A stretch of 64,000 nt of DNA, from positions 14,198,001 to 14,262,000 of the forward strand of contig NC_079876.1 in assembly GCF_029227915.1 (NCBI RefSeq), given 5' to 3'. Below the pieces are notes generated by a model. It was not told where the DNA came from, did no database searches, and was given only the letters and a program-made list of their open reading frames with translations. Source of the stretch: Hydractinia symbiolongicarpus. Its lineage: Eukaryota; Cnidaria; Hydrozoa; Anthoathecata; Hydractiniidae. The position numbers and the translations under genes are program-made. Below are positions 1 through 13,267 of the stretch, in pieces (the stretch's first letter is position 1; every line of letters begins with the position of its first letter).

Positions 1-2
1 CA

Positions 3-1223
3 TTAGAATTTGCCAAATACATTCGAGATGGAAGTCTTAAACGAAAGCAGACTTCCATCACAGGTCACTTGGTCTGGAAGATTATTCCACACTTTTGCAG
101 CTCTAAATGGGAAGGCTTTTTTGCCAAATTCCGTGTTGACCAAGGGAAGTGTGAACCTGTTTTTTGAAGCTCCTCTTGTTTGATGATTATGACAGTTTTT
201 TGTCAAAAGGAATTTTGAGCGCATGTAATCAGGAGCAATGTGATTCATGGCTTTGAAAACTAATATGGCATCGTTTTTGATGAGTAAATTATTCATTGAA
301 TATTCCCTCTCTTTCCCAAGAAAGGTACGGACACATTTTAATCGTTTTTCTAGTTTTCCCAATCTACCTTGGGTGGCACAAGCCCATGCCGAGGAGCAGT
401 AGTGGAAATATGGCATGACAAGTGCATTAATTAAAAGGTTTTTTGTGTGAGGTGTTAAACAGGATGCAATGGTTCTAATTTTAGAATATTTAATTAGTAT
501 TTTTCTATTTATGTCATTAATGTGCTTTTCCCATTGCATTTTTTGATCAAATGTTACCCCAAGATATTTAACTTTTTCGCTCCTCTTCAAAGGAATACCC
601 ATATAGTTGATAGTTTTGTTCTCAACTTTTTTTAACTGGCTGTGGTTGCCGAAAAAGATTGTTTCAGTTTTGTCCGTATTAATAGTCATTTTGTTATTAT
701 TCAGCCAGAGGTCGACTTGCGAAAGTTCTAACTCGACCTGGGAGACAAGGGTATCCAAATTTTTATGAGACGAAATAATTATTGTATCATCTGCATATAG
801 ATGGTGGTAGTTTGAATTGATGACAGATTTTAAGTCGTCAATATACAAAAGAAAGAGCAGGGGCCCCAACACAGATCCCTGCGGCACCCCAAAAGCGTCT
901 TCATGAAGCAGATCTGATCCTGTGTCGTTTACAAGAGTCAGCTGCATTCGGCCCGTTAAGTAGGACTCGAACCAGTCAAAGGCAGCATCTCTGATGCCAA
1001 AACACCATAGTTTTTTTAACAAAATTTTATGATCAACAGTGTCAAAAGCTTTTTTAAGGTCAATGAGCACAGCACAAACAAAGTTATGTTGGTCGAGCTC
1101 AGTAAGAATAAAATCAGAGACATCGACTACTGCAGTTTCTGTGGAAAAGAGTTTTCGAAATCCGGACTGTCTGTCATTCAGGAAGTTGTGCTCAGAAATA
1201 AAATGAGACATTTGCTCATGCAC
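3..1223 (-). pseudogene. LINE reverse transcriptase, C-terminal part
   Basis: An open frame of 406 residues encodes the reverse transcriptase of a non-LTR retrotransposon, which copies element RNA at a nicked genomic target. Visible motifs are LIDLKKAFDTVDH (residues about 53-65), GVPQGSVLGPLLF (112-124) and the catalytic YADDT (143-147). A typical LINE C-terminus follows, with a KVWNNLP-like block near residue 380. The methionine at 1223 is probably not a real start: the frame continues upstream in the register LFEKLVHEQ until it runs into the deletion junction. Palm motifs are intact, but with no endonuclease in this copy the protein is not expected to retrotranspose by itself. Confidence 0.88.
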
Positions 1224-1990
1224 TAACTTTTCAAAAAGTTTTCATCAATAGTAATATTGATGTTGTCTGGAATTTCGTCACCAAATGACTCCTCATTAGC
1301 AAAGGGCAAATTACGAGAAAGACAGGGACTGCAAACGAAAAACAGTTTATCTTCAGGAGTCTTCATAAATTGTTGATATTTTTTATCAGAAATACGCTCA
1401 CATTTTTTATGAGCCCATAATCCACACTTGTCACAAGAAAGTGCTTTGTGTGTTTTTGCCACAGGTTTTAAGCATGAAGAACAGGGATACTTAACAGGAC
1501 CTGGGTTGAGGCAGATGTCCCCTGACAAGAGGATTAAAAAATAGAAATACTTGTGCCTGCTTGGCTTAAGTTTTGATAAAGCCATTAATTTTAATTGGAG
1601 AGTGAGCTGGCTTTCAGAAACTCTATTGCAGGCATCAAGTGAAGAGATAGAAAAGAAACTCCTATTTAGTCGACTCATTTCGTTGTTGTTGGGTGAGCTA
1701 CTTTTGAACGAAGGTTTTGTATTGCTCAAAAATACAACGAACACAAAAATCAGTTTTAGCGTAAATGTGGGGTTTCCTACCTGAGTAAAGTTATTTTTAA
1801 GTCGTAGAGAGATCATTCTACGGTTATGTGCTCTTCCAAAACTATGTTTGAAGGATCTAAGGCAAGCCCATTTCCTTACGATGTTACACAGAAGGAGCAG
1901 CAGGAACCCACAACACAGCAAAGCTACCATATTAGATGATAGATGGATAAAAAACTGACTGGGATAAAAACAATTTATTAACAAAAACAA
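1223..1990 (-). pseudogene. LINE N-terminal region with PHD finger and 2A-like motif
   Basis: A 255-residue frame at the 5' part of the same LINE. Residues 170-223 form a C4HC3 PHD finger (Cys170, Cys173, Cys186, Cys189, His194, Cys197, Cys220, Cys223). Immediately before it, residues 157-165 read GDICLNPGP, close to the 2A ribosome-skipping consensus GD(V/I)ExNPGP but with Cys where Glu is usual. 2A-like motifs are known in CR1-like elements of other invertebrates. The frame ends with a stop just where the RT frame begins, one register out, so the original polyprotein is broken here. Membrane-like hydrophobic stretches near the N-terminus may be translated leader and not real protein. Confidence 0.7.
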
Positions 1991-2366
1991 TAATTTAAAA
2001 ACTTACAAAACAACAAATTAAAGAAATGAAAAGATATAAATGAAGTAAAAAAGGCAGTACAATATATAATAAATCAAAAAGGACTTAGCTGTCAAAGCAG
2101 GAGCTCTTCAAGCTTTAGTCTTCTTTTTTCTTTCTTCGACTTAGCGCGCCAAGACCGGAGCGTTTTAGATACGTCCGACCTCAACGAGAGCTAAGCACGG
2201 AATTGATTCTATTAAGAAATGACCACATAAATCAACATTGCTGTTGAATATTATGTTCTAAATCTCATTAAGAACTTTAAATTGTAATTAATCCTGTTAT
2301 AAATTATAGATAAAATAAAATATGAAAATTATAAACTTTCTTAGGCTTTTACACTTGTAGCACAAA

Positions 2367-5300
2367 ATGAATACAGAAAGTAAGGTAGATGAAAATTCTG
2401 AAAACGTAGACAAAAATGGGCAAAGTACGGAAGACAGTGAAAATTTAGGAGAAGATGATGGAATTGAGCCTGGTGAATTACCTTCTATAAATGAAAGTAA
2501 GTTGCATAATTTTGTGCTTTGTTGGGTTTTGTTTGATTAAAATGCAAAAATTGTGAAAACAATTCTTTTTACAAAGCACAGCTATACTATCACATCAAGT
2601 TTCCCTGTTGTTAAGCACTTATACAAAGCACTTAGGCACTACCACAAATATACAACTGACTTTATATGCAAAAAAGTATGCAAATCCGGTATTTCATAAT
2701 GTATATGGTGTATATATGATGTATAATTTAGGTGGTGGTGATTGTGAAGTCAATGTGTTGGAAGATATTTTAGGAGCAGATGGCGGACATGATGATCTTC
2801 AGAAGGAATTGGATGACAGTGCCAGCAAAAAAGGTTTGGAAATATATGCACAACTCAAGGCTGTTGCCCAAACAGTATTTCTGATTAAATTTTTTTCACA
2901 CCTGTTGATGCAATAGGCTATTTGCATGTCTGCTTTATTAACAAATTCACTTTAGCAATTGCAGAGTGCTGAACTGAATTAGAAAGGTTGACACATTAGG
3001 ACTTAAATTGTCAAGTTTGTCAAAATTTTCCTATTGATTGTCGTATGAAACTAAAAACAAAGTTTCTACTATCCTTAACATGTCAGTTTAAAGCTCACTT
3101 CTCTATTTACACTAAGTTAATTTGATATAAGAGTTTCAAAAAATTGTCTAGGAATTTTCAGCCATGACAATTGTTGATGACTTTCAATAATGCCACTGCC
3201 TTCGCATTTTAGGCTACCAGCAGCAAAATATGCTTTTTCAATGAATGAGTTGTTACAAACATTAACCAATTAATCAATTCTTATGCCATAAAGGACCATT
3301 TACAAATTCTGTCTTGTAATATAGATGTATTGCCAGGAACTAAATATTTTCTTAAATGAATTAAATATTTTCTCAAAAGAATTTCAACATATTTTAGACT
3401 TTTTTTATTCAGGCCACACAAGAAAATAAAACGAAGATCAAAATAATGTTAAAAAATAACTTTTAACTTGATCCTATTTAAATAATATTTCTAAACAATT
3501 TGGTTTTATATTTCCAATTATGTAAATAAAAAGTAATTTTGTCCACTACCTGTCATGAAGCATTGTTACATAAACTGGTGTTTATGTAACAATGCTTCAC
3601 AATGCAAGAAAGTTTCTGATCTTTTCATTAAATAAATTTAAGAACAAAAGCCATGTGTGTCTAACTTCTGCATGAATTTTGTTAAAATATAATTTTCTTT
3701 GTAACCTTTCGACATATATTGTATATGTTTATAAAACTAAAGCTAAAAATGAATTTGTTTTATTTTTCAATGTATTCTTTAAAGGAAAGGTATAAAAGAT
3801 GTTGGACCTATATTATAGAGCTTAAAAAGGTTAACCAGTAATTTTTTTAAAAAGCTCTTTGTTCTCAAGACATTCACATTTAAAGAATTTCCGATTTAAT
3901 TATCCTGCATAAATTATGATGTCATATTTAAGTAATAGCAAATTTTGACATTTTTTGTCATCAGTAATTCTAGACCTGTTAAAGGATGTGCATTCAAACC
4001 ATGCATAGATATTATAAAGGTGAATTGACTGACATAAATTTTTTTGCTAAATTGGCAATCATTTTTTGTTGCAGGCCTCCTAATTTGTTTCCAATGACCA
4101 AATAACTTGGGATCTGCAAATAGAAATAGTTAGCAATCTCAATTCAATAGTAGTTTGGTTTTGATTGTAATAAATGCTAACTTAATTTTTGTTATTTATG
4201 GTTTAGTGGCCACCCCAAAGACGAAAAAAGCAAAAGCCACACCTAAAAGAAAATCTAGTCGGAAAACTAAAAACTCAGCAGCAAAGACAAAAATAGAAGA
4301 AGTTGAATCAACTGTTAAAAATAAGGTTGAAAGCGAAGTGACAGTGCCAAAAGGAGAACCTAAGACTAGTGACGAACAGATAGTTAAAACAGAGCAAGGT
4401 GAAAAAGTTATGTCTATGGAGAATAAAGAAGTCAAGAATGAAAATATCTCCAAATCAAAAGAGAAACCTGTCAAAACAAAGACTGCAAATAAGAAGTCTG
4501 GTAAGACAGCTACTCCATCTCAGAAAGCTTCAAAACCTGTAAACTCTGTTGGAGCAAAAGTCAAAACAATCACAGCTAAAGTTGTGAAAACACCGAAAGG
4601 AACTTCCAAGACTGGCAAAGGAACAAAGAAGAGTAAAAAAGAAGTGATTGAAAAAAAAGAAGAGAAGAAAGAAGGACAAGGTAAAAAAGTTGAAGAAACT
4701 GCTCCTGTTGAAGACGCTGACACTGATGCTGTACAAGAAGAAACATTAGAAAAAAAAGAGAAAATGTTAGAAAAAATGACTGCTCCTCCAACAGTCTCGA
4801 AAGACACAGAGAAAAAAGAAGTAAAGCCTAAGAAGGAAAAGTCAGCGGACCGTAAAAGAAAAGGCAGTACTAATCCAGCAGCAGAAGCGAAAGCTAAGAA
4901 ACCGAAAGAAGTCAAATCTAAAAGTGATAAATCTGAGGTACCTGTATTAGTTTTCATTAAGAAGTTTTATTGTTGCCAATTCTTAATTGGTGAAAATTGT
5001 AATGAAATTTAGAATTGGAATTTATTTTTTTGTATTATAGAAGCAGAAGGAAGAGCAATTACTAGGTATAGTTTTAATTTATTTTTTATAGTTTTAATTT
5101 ATTTATTTTAGTTTTTATTTATACAAAGTTGTTTAACAAAATGAAAAAAGAAAACAACTTTTAATTCAAAATCACATCAAATATCAACATTAGATGAGTG
5201 GAATGAAATAAGTTTTTTAACGAGGTTTTCTTTGTTTCTTAATAGATACTGGTGTTAAAGAAGAGCAACCAAGTGAAGAAGATATGAAAGTAATAGATGA

Positions 5301-8300
5301 TGTTGATGAAGAATTATCTGATCATGGAAGCAATTATTCCCATGCAAGCTCGTTTTCCCATTCATTTTCAAGGTCACCATCGTTTTCTGGAAGTTTTACT
5401 GGATCCTTTTCTGGTTCATTATCATTGTCATCATTTTCTGGATCTAACACTTCCTTAGGTTTGGTTTATAGTTTAGAATTTATTATTTTAAGGAAACAAA
5501 AATTTTATGGCTCAGCTGTACTGTGATTGCATTTCGCAAGAAAAAATTTTCTTGGTTCTAAGAAATTACAAATTTTTAAGTTTTTTAAGCTTTTAGAGAC
5601 AATTTGTAATTTAAAAATTTTGCAGGAAAAAAACTTGCAGTTTACAAGTGACCTTACCTTTTGCTGGAATAAACTTCACAATAAAAATTTTCTGCCTTCA
5701 ATCTCATTGAACGGAAAAAACATTGTGGCATAATAATCATAACCAAACTTTCTCTAGAATGACTTAAACTTTGCTTCAGTAACCATTTTTATTTAAGAAT
5801 TAGTTACAAAATTAGCACATGAGATAGCTTGTTACAAAATAACAAAAACAGCAAATCGCTAGAGTTGGATGCATGTTTTTTGGTAACCTTTTTTTCTTTT
5901 TAGCAAAACCTTATTAACTAAGTCCAAGGTTATGTTGTTTACATACGCTAAAATATACATGTTGTTTACTCGCTTTTATCTCCCTGAAGATAAATTGTGT
6001 GAAATTCTGTTCATGAGATAAAAGATTGACATGTGTGTAGTTATTATTATAACTTGGAAACTCGTGCTTTTTTAAGTAATGGGTTTTAAAGACGTGTACC
6101 CAGCATTAAAGCTACAAAGTAACGAGTAGAGTGTTTTCAATTTGTTTACATGTTTTAATTAGATTCACTTGGTAAAGAAGGTGTAAAAAAGAAAAGAAAA
6201 AGTCGAAAGCACACAGATGATCAAGGTTTGTTATCATTATCTTGCTGTTATGGGAACTTCCACGAACTGTAGAAATTTTAAAATAGCTTTTTTATTGCAT
6301 CATTAGAGCATAACGAAGCATTGCAACAACACAAAGAATTTGTTGATTCCCTCTTAAAAGGTGCTCGTTACTTCATTGTGAAAAGTAACAATCATGAAAA
6401 TGTTACTTTGTCTAAAGCTAAGGTGAGTAAAATGTAGTATTTTAGTTATTTCTTATTTTTTTATATATTTTTATTTATTAACTTGCCTATATTTGCCTGT
6501 ATCATATTTTTATTTAGGGTGTTTGGGCTACTCCTCCTGCAAATGAGAGGAAACTAAATGATGCTTATAGGGTATGTTAGTTTGCAGAAATATAACAATA
6601 ATAAAATTTTACTTTGCGCTATGTCATATTTATTATAATATAATTACAGACTGTGCCAGAGTTAAAGTAATACTTTGTTATATTTATAAATTTAATTATA
6701 TTTTAGCATTCAACAAACGTAATATTAGTGTATTCTGTCAAAGAAAGTGGTCGATTTCAAGGATTTGCTAGATTGGCGTCAGAATCTCGTCATGATGGTA
6801 TTCCTGTCCCTTGGGTATTGCCACCAGGTTTCGACAGGAGAATACTTGGAGGAACCTTCAAAATCGATTGGCTCAACAGGTATGTAATGTTTATGTAAAA
6901 GAAAAAACTGTTACTGATCTATTCATGGCTTTTTAATACTTTTTTAGCATTAAACATGAGAAAAGGATTAATATTTTACGCAGTTGTCAATTAAGTTTGT
7001 TACAGCTTAGACAGTACTTTAAATGCATTCTCTTGGCTGGACGCTCATTGATAACAGTACCAATAGAAACCGAAAGGAATATTCTGCGTAAATACCATTA
7101 TCTGCTTAATCAGAAGTTTTTTATTTGTGTGTTCAACTGCATCTGTTTAAAAAAGGCTTAAAATCCAGGACTTAATATTTCCTTACATAAAAAGAGCTTA
7201 GATTTTTTAATACATTTTTTTTTAATAAATCAATATAAATCATAAAGTAACAATAAATCTAAAGAGGGTGTCCGTTGAAGTCATGCAGAGACAGAGTACA
7301 GCTATTAATAATGTTGAAGAAACACAGGATTAGTACGTTTTTAAAAAACATTTCTAATTTATGGCATGTAAAGGGTAGCGATTCTTTATTTTCCTTATCA
7401 TACTTGTGAAATCTCTTCAGAAAAGATGTCCCATTTTCCCAGTGCGCGAATTTAAGAAATCCTTGGAATGAAAATAAAGAAGTTAAAATTTGTCGAGATG
7501 GTCAGGTTGGTTATTTCTGTAGTATTTTTAGTAATTTAATAACAAGTGCAAACTTAAATAACGTTATTACACCAAGCCAATTTTTTTGTGGAAAAGATTT
7601 CTGTGATTTTTAGGAGTTAGAGCCTAGTGTTGGAGAAGTACTTTGTCGTATGTTCGAGGAAGATTTAACTATAGACCTTTCCCGAGTGGCTCGCCACTTA
7701 AAACAAAGAAAAAAGCTTGGTAGTCAAATGGGGCATAAACGTGAATACCATCCAAGGTTTGTTTTTCTTATTATATGCTGTATTCAAGTTGAATATAGTT
7801 TTTTTTCCTCTCTATAGTTTCAAAGTTTCAAAGTCCATATACAATAGGAACTTTTTGTTCTTTATAATTGATAGTCATTTCAGTATACTTATATCTGGTA
7901 GGGATATCCTAAGAATGGAATATATTTCTCTCTATGAATGAAACTTGTGGATCAAAATTCCAGCATAATTGATGTTATCTTTTATATTTATCAGGTGTGG
8001 GGGATGAAATCTCCTGAGAGTTCTACCTCACGCAACCACAAAAAATAGACTTTAGTTCTAAATTTGAACTTTTGCTAGTTCTACTATGTTACTCCTATGA
8101 ACTTTCTTCACATGAACTTCCTCTGATAGGAGTTGTAAAGCCGTTATTACAGTTTATACATATCCACTGAACTTTTTACTTCATAACTACTGAACTGTTA
8201 TTAAGTCATATGAATATGAAGAAGGGTAATGTAGTTATGTGTGTTATATGTGGTGCAAAATGGTAGTATAAAATTGAATTACGAGTACACCTTTTAAAGA

Positions 8301-11300
8301 TCTAAGGCATATTCACGCAACCTGAATTAGCTTGAAATTGCCAAGCTTTCACATTAAACGAGGCTCAATATGTTGAATAGCATGTAGATTCAATTATTCA
8401 CCAATATTGGAATTGCGAGATGAAGATGTGTGACCAAGTTTATTGTACATAAGCAGAAGGAAATTGCGAATTGTTGATATCCAACTTTACCCGGATTGGC
8501 GAAGAATAGTTTCATTACCATGGAGCATACGTTAATTAGATGTTTCCAATAAAGTTTGACGATAAAGTCATTGAAGACCTGGTTTATTCATAGCAGTTAT
8601 AAAGCCTGGCAAACAGAGCGCGGTGAATATACATGTTATGATGCAATGCGAAGATGTCATTCAGCCTTCTGTTTGAAATAAACTTTATTTTCATTACTTC
8701 TGAATGAACCTTTTAAAAGCAGCCCAAAGTTTGTGGTGTTGCACATTTCATTTAAGTATATAGACTGTGTAAAAGCTAATAATGGTTTGTTTGATTGGAT
8801 GAGAGGTATATATTAGGTCATTGCCTGTTCCTACGAAGTTAGTCATACTTTGACCAAGTTTTTATTATAGGTAAAGTTAATCCTTAACTAGTTATGTACA
8901 CCAAAATAGATACCATTCGATAACATTCGATTAAACTTAAGTGTTTCTGTTTTTATTTTTAATATCTTGATATAGGTTTAGGGGTGGTGGTCAACGTGGA
9001 AACTGGAGAGGAGGTAGGGGAGACTTTCGAGGTGGATTTAGAGGAGACCGTGGACGCTTTGGTGAAAGACGAGGAGGATATTCAAGAGATACTGGTAACT
9101 GCTTTCTTTTGATGTTGTTGTTTAACCCTGTTTATCCTCTTCTTTTATGGGCACATCAGGACTCAGAAGGTCTAAAATCTGACATAAACTTTGACATAAA
9201 ATATTCTGCTGACGTCTTTAATTTTAACACTGGAGTGGAAAACTAAACTGTGTTTTGGTTGCTCAGTTGATGTCATTAATTACTCATAAAAGTAATTTTT
9301 GAGCATAATAAAGGTGATTTGGTAATCCCCAAGTGATTTGCTACCTAACGATACACATATATATTTGATGGAAATTTGAAATTGGTAAATAATTTTATCA
9401 GGACCAAATATTTGTCCTTGAAAAATATCTTTCTGAATATATTTCTGTAAATGCTTTCATTTTGTATTTTAAAAAGTCAAAAAATTTCAGACCATTGAGT
9501 TATTTTAGTCAAAAGTTACAGCAAAACAAATCAGGGAAGGAAGGGGCCCAACCTCTTCCTGTGTAAACCGAAAACTTGCTCAAGTCTCTTGCTTTGCTAA
9601 ATTATAGAGCTGCCAGATGGTGTCACTTAAATAAAATTAGGAATGGAAGAAAATGATGAACAAAACTATAAATCTGATAGGTATCAAATAACCAATATTT
9701 TTCGGGAATAACCTTCATCAACCTGCTTTTTTAGATGGGAGAGGCCACTACGAAGACAGAGGTTTTCAAGACAGAAGCCATTACAACGGTGGAGATGCAA
9801 GATACCAAGATGTTCGAGGGCGTGGACGGCCAAACAGATACGGTCACAACGAGCGATTTAATGAACACTTCTCACGCAACAGGTCTCGTTCTCCAGAATA
9901 CCGCCGTGACCGCGATCGAGAGTCTCGTGAGCGAAAACACAGAGATAAAGTAAAGGAATTCCTGAAGAATGACAAGTAGGTTCAGTTTTTGAGAACAGCA
10001 GGACATTGCCGACGTGAAGTGACATTTTCCTGTTTCGCGTCGGCAAAATTGTGTTTGACGTCAGCAATTTATCTTTATTTTGCCACTGTATGCTCCAATA
10101 TAACAGTTAATTTGAAGAGAAAATTTACAAACGACTTAAATAAAAACCACGTCAGCAAAAATTTTTCCTCTTGTTGTTTACACGTCGGTATTCAGCAATT
10201 GCCAAATGCCGACAAATGCCGTGAACTTACTATAATACCGCAATGATCCAAACAATCGAGGGGGGGCGCTTAAAAAATGCTGGGCGTTTATAAATTTTTC
10301 TTATTTTTATACAAATTAAAAACAACGGTTATTTTCAATTTTGTTTTTTTTTCTGGAAAAATAAAACTGAACAATAGATGTAGCAAAATAAACTTTAGTC
10401 TTGTTAGGGTTCTCAATATAAAAAAAGTAAAATTTTCAAATAAGAGACCAGTTTCTCGAGGTATTTTTCGATTAAGCGCACCCTTTTATCAGGTGGGCGC
10501 TTATTCGAGGGGGGTGCCTAATAAGTGCTGGGCGCTTATTGAACTTTAAGGAAATTACCTGGGCGCTTATTCGAGGGGAGCCCTTGAAAAATGCTGGGCG
10601 CTTAATCGGATCAATACGGTATGCGGTATTTTTTGCATTTGTAAGTGGCGGATTTGTAATTTCAAAATGTTTTTTTACTGCATTCATACGCAGAGGATAA
10701 GCGATTTCAAAAGTTCGTTATTGTATTCTTCTCTGGAGATTGTTGATTTTGTTATTGTTTTTTGTTCGTTTGCCGTGTTTTTCACACAAAAGTATTGATT
10801 CTACCTATTCATAACTTTCTGTTTTAGGGCGAAATTTGGTGTTCGAAAAGAAACTCTGTTACACGGATCTTATTCTGATTATGTTAGAGAGTTTCAAAGA
10901 CAGAAACAAATAAGGGTAGGTACATTGTACTATTAGGCCGGATGTCCACGAGGCGGAAAATGTCGAGGCAGACTACTTTTTCCGCAGCGGGACATGCGCA
11001 CTGGTAGATATTGCGCAATATTTCAAGGTAGCTGCGGAAAATGTGGAGATACGAATAGTAAAATTATGTTTCTAATATTCGCGACTACTACTAGAGTAGT
11101 CAGGCTCGACGTTTTCCACCTCATGGAGATCCGGCTTTAAGATCTTTATTATTTCTTTTCGATATTTTCTAGTATTGTATTTTGTGTGTTGAGAATAATT
11201 TTTGTTTTTGCAGAGTTCATCATCTTATTATCCTTCATCATCGTCTAATCATCATCATTATGAACATCGCAGTTCTGGTAGCAGTCGTTCTCACGTAAGT

Positions 11301-12454
11301 TCCACCTTGAAGAACTTAACGAATGCAAAAAAAAAAAAAATCGAAACTAAACATTTTAAAATTGATGTTTCTGCATTTCTGCAAACACTTACATATGTTG
11401 TCGCATTTTTTAAAACTACCTATAAAATGACCTGTTTCCGTCCGAGCTTTTCTCAGATCATTAGTTCTATTATTATTATTATTATTATTCCGAATATTTA
11501 TACAGGATATAGCCACTTCAGTGTTGGAAACTGTTATCAATGTGGGTCCTGTGTTTTGAATGTATACATTAAGTATACACCGGCAATACCTACCCAATTT
11601 CCCTCACATGGCATGGGTTGACCCGTAGCTGTGGTAAAGGCACTTGCTAAACATGCCCACGCTGTGGACCGAACCACGGACCTTGTGATTACGAAGCGAA
11701 CTCCATAACCACAAGGCCACAAGGCTTGCACAAAGATAGAGAACAATAGACCCTCGAAGGGTTGAGTTCCAAATGAAATTATATTTATTGTTATTAAGTC
11801 TTTAAAAATAAAAATGAAGATAGTCAGTATGGTATAAACCAAGCTTTTGAAATCAAAATTTAGCTTTAAAATATTCCAATACACAATAGTATACAATAAC
11901 AGAACAGTTTAAAACCCTCAAACTTTCTGGTCGCTAATTTTTCTCTATTTTTAAATGGAAAATTAAAACAGAGAAAAATTAGAAAAGCTTCTAAAAGATG
12001 GTGTGTCGTTTGGTTTTACCTTTGATTTTATTACTACGAAAATCCAAATATGAGGACAAAACATAAAGTCGACTCAACTATAATATTGATACCTAAATAT
12101 AACTTAAAAATTATCTGGGAAAACAAACTTTCATTTATAAAGAGTGCTGTCTTTATTCTCGTATGAACATACCAGATTATGCGCATCGATCCAGTTGGTT
12201 TTATTTATGAATCTACTTGCAAATAAGTTATTGGTGGCTGTCATATAAGTAAATATAATTAAATAATAATAACAATTGTCTATTAGAATCATAACATAAG
12301 TTAGCAAAAATTACTTGAGCACGCGTACAAAAATGTTTTCTTCGAAGAATAATGTATGATTTTAAACAGCTTTTGTTTTTTTAAACTTGTTAATTTTTAG
12401 TACCATGACCCGAAAGAGGCGGCTGAAGCTTTTTTAAGGCGACCAAGAAGATGA
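2367..12454 (+). CDS. YTHDC1: YTH domain-containing protein 1, nuclear m6A reader (16 exons)
   Basis: Binds N6-methyladenosine in nuclear RNA and influences splicing and export. Exons: 2367-2496, 2732-2833, 4207-4937, 5041-5065, 5246-5458, 6163-6225, 6307-6422, 6518-6571, 6707-6879, 7421-7505, 7614-7756, 8976-9094, 9735-9975, 10828-10915, 11214-11294, 12401-12454. All junctions are GT/AG and keep frame; total 2418 nt, 805 aa (human about 727). The N-terminus is acidic ([11 protein letters not shown]), followed by a Lys-rich nuclear-type region (exon 3) and a Ser-rich stretch (exon 5). The YTH domain spans about residues 441-595, starting at [14 protein letters not shown]. By alignment from memory with human W377, W428 and L439, the m6A cage is W463, W514 and L525. 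The tail is RGG-rich (exon 12), then Arg/Asp/Ser-rich, then a short [11 protein letters not shown] segment, ending in FLRRPRR. Exon 4 is a 25-nt microexon. The start is the first ATG, 6 nt after an acceptor-like TGTAG. Weak donors of GTTT type occur after exons 2, 5, 6 and 11. Confidence 0.93.
3556..3599. repeat. Perfect 20-bp stem, 4-nt loop hairpin in YTHDC1 intron 2
   Basis: Arms 3556-3575 and 3580-3599 are exact reverse complements with the loop TGGT. It is probably a fossil of a palindromic mobile element or a foldback event; no element boundaries are visible around it. Confidence 0.85.
10235..10622. mobile_element. Non-autonomous TIR element (MITE) in YTHDC1 intron 13
   Basis: The termini are inverted: ATACCGCAATGATCC on the left and the complement of GGATCAATACGGTAT on the right. 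The interior contains several G-rich blocks of the GGGCGCTTATTCGAGG type in direct and near-direct repetition. No transposase frame is present. Related termini occur at 14080-14660, and a partial one occurs near 58092. Family membership (superfamily) cannot be assigned from the termini alone. Confidence 0.65.
11575..11735 (-). mobile_element. tRNA-derived SINE copy
   Basis: On the minus strand the head carries a pol III A-box-like TGGTTATGGAG followed by the B-box-like GTGGTTCGGTCCAC, then a tRNA-unrelated body. It lies in YTHDC1 intron 15. The arrangement resembles the SINE-like copies at 30676 and 63660, but the body differs, so it may be another subfamily. Boundaries are approximate. Confidence 0.55.
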
Positions 12455-13267
12455 TTGGACGAAATCTCAACATGGCGTGCTGGTGACGTACCGTTGGAAT
12501 TTTATAATCATTTAGACGACGAGCGACGTTGGTTTGTGCCGATATAGATTGCACTACGTCAAATCGTTTATCAAGAGGCTCTACTCTATTTGTAAATATT
12601 ATTTTTATTAAATTTGGATAAGAAAAATCTGATATTTTACCTTTCAAAGACTTATTTTCGCGTGCTACAAAAAACATTTTGCGTATATTTATTTTCGCGA
12701 ATCGTCGAGATATTCCTCTGAAAATCTTTTTCGCAAAGAACTACTATCAGTAATCGCAATTTATTTTATTTATCGACTTAAGGTAGCCTTTAATTAAAAA
12801 CTTGCTCATATCACAGGCTCGACATCATTTTTTATCAACTACAAACGGAGAAAAAGCGTTAACTTAAAGACGGCGTCCTACTTATCCGGGGTCCCACTGA
12901 ACGACAGTATACTATATATAGTAGTTATCGCACAGTGCCGAGAAAAAATATCGGAAATTTTTTTTTGAGTTTTTAAAATTCTCGTTTACATATAATATAC
13001 AAGAACTAAAAAACGGAAAAAATATGACAAGTGCGATAACTAGTTTATCATATAAACCAAGCATAAATCGTTGTAGTAATTTAATATACTCGACAGATGA
13101 TTGTTTAATTTCAATCACGGTTTACGACGTTTAAAAGCGAAAATATTTATTGCAAGATATATGTGATAATGCCTTTTAATTCATAATAATTTTTTTTTAA
13201 TTATTCGCGATATGGTAATTATTTTAAAGGAAAAACAAAGGCTGTTTGTGGCCTTAGTTTAATTAAA
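12455..13267. other. YTHDC1 3' flank, no recognisable gene
   Basis: AT-rich sequence directly downstream of the YTHDC1 stop, presumably 3' untranslated region followed by intergenic DNA. I see no convincing polyadenylation signal close to the stop, and the open frames on the minus strand here show no family features. Confidence 0.5.

Larger units (their letters stand above)
1..2200 (-). mobile_element. Non-LTR retrotransposon (L2/CR1-like LINE), internally deleted
   Basis: Read on the minus strand, this is a LINE with a 5' leader (roughly 2200-1991), a PHD-finger reading frame (1990-1223) and a reverse transcriptase frame (1223-3). Its 3' end lies beyond base 1. The order PHD then RT matches L2/CR1-type elements, but the apurinic-type endonuclease normally found between them is absent. 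The two frames meet in different registers at about 1223-1245, so this copy looks internally deleted and not autonomous. Its 5' end lies about 150 bp from the YTHDC1 start codon in divergent orientation. The exact 5' boundary is estimated; no target-site duplication could be identified because one end is missing. Confidence 0.85.

Noticed and set aside
4196-4957. Minus-strand open frames rich in Phe/Ser/Leu opposite YTHDC1 exon 3
   Set aside because: They are the complement of a Lys/Glu/Thr-rich coding exon; no initiation context or family features.
11202-11621. 139-codon open frame beginning in YTHDC1 exon 15
   Set aside because: Only the first part is coding; the rest runs through a donor site, a poly(A) run and a SINE.
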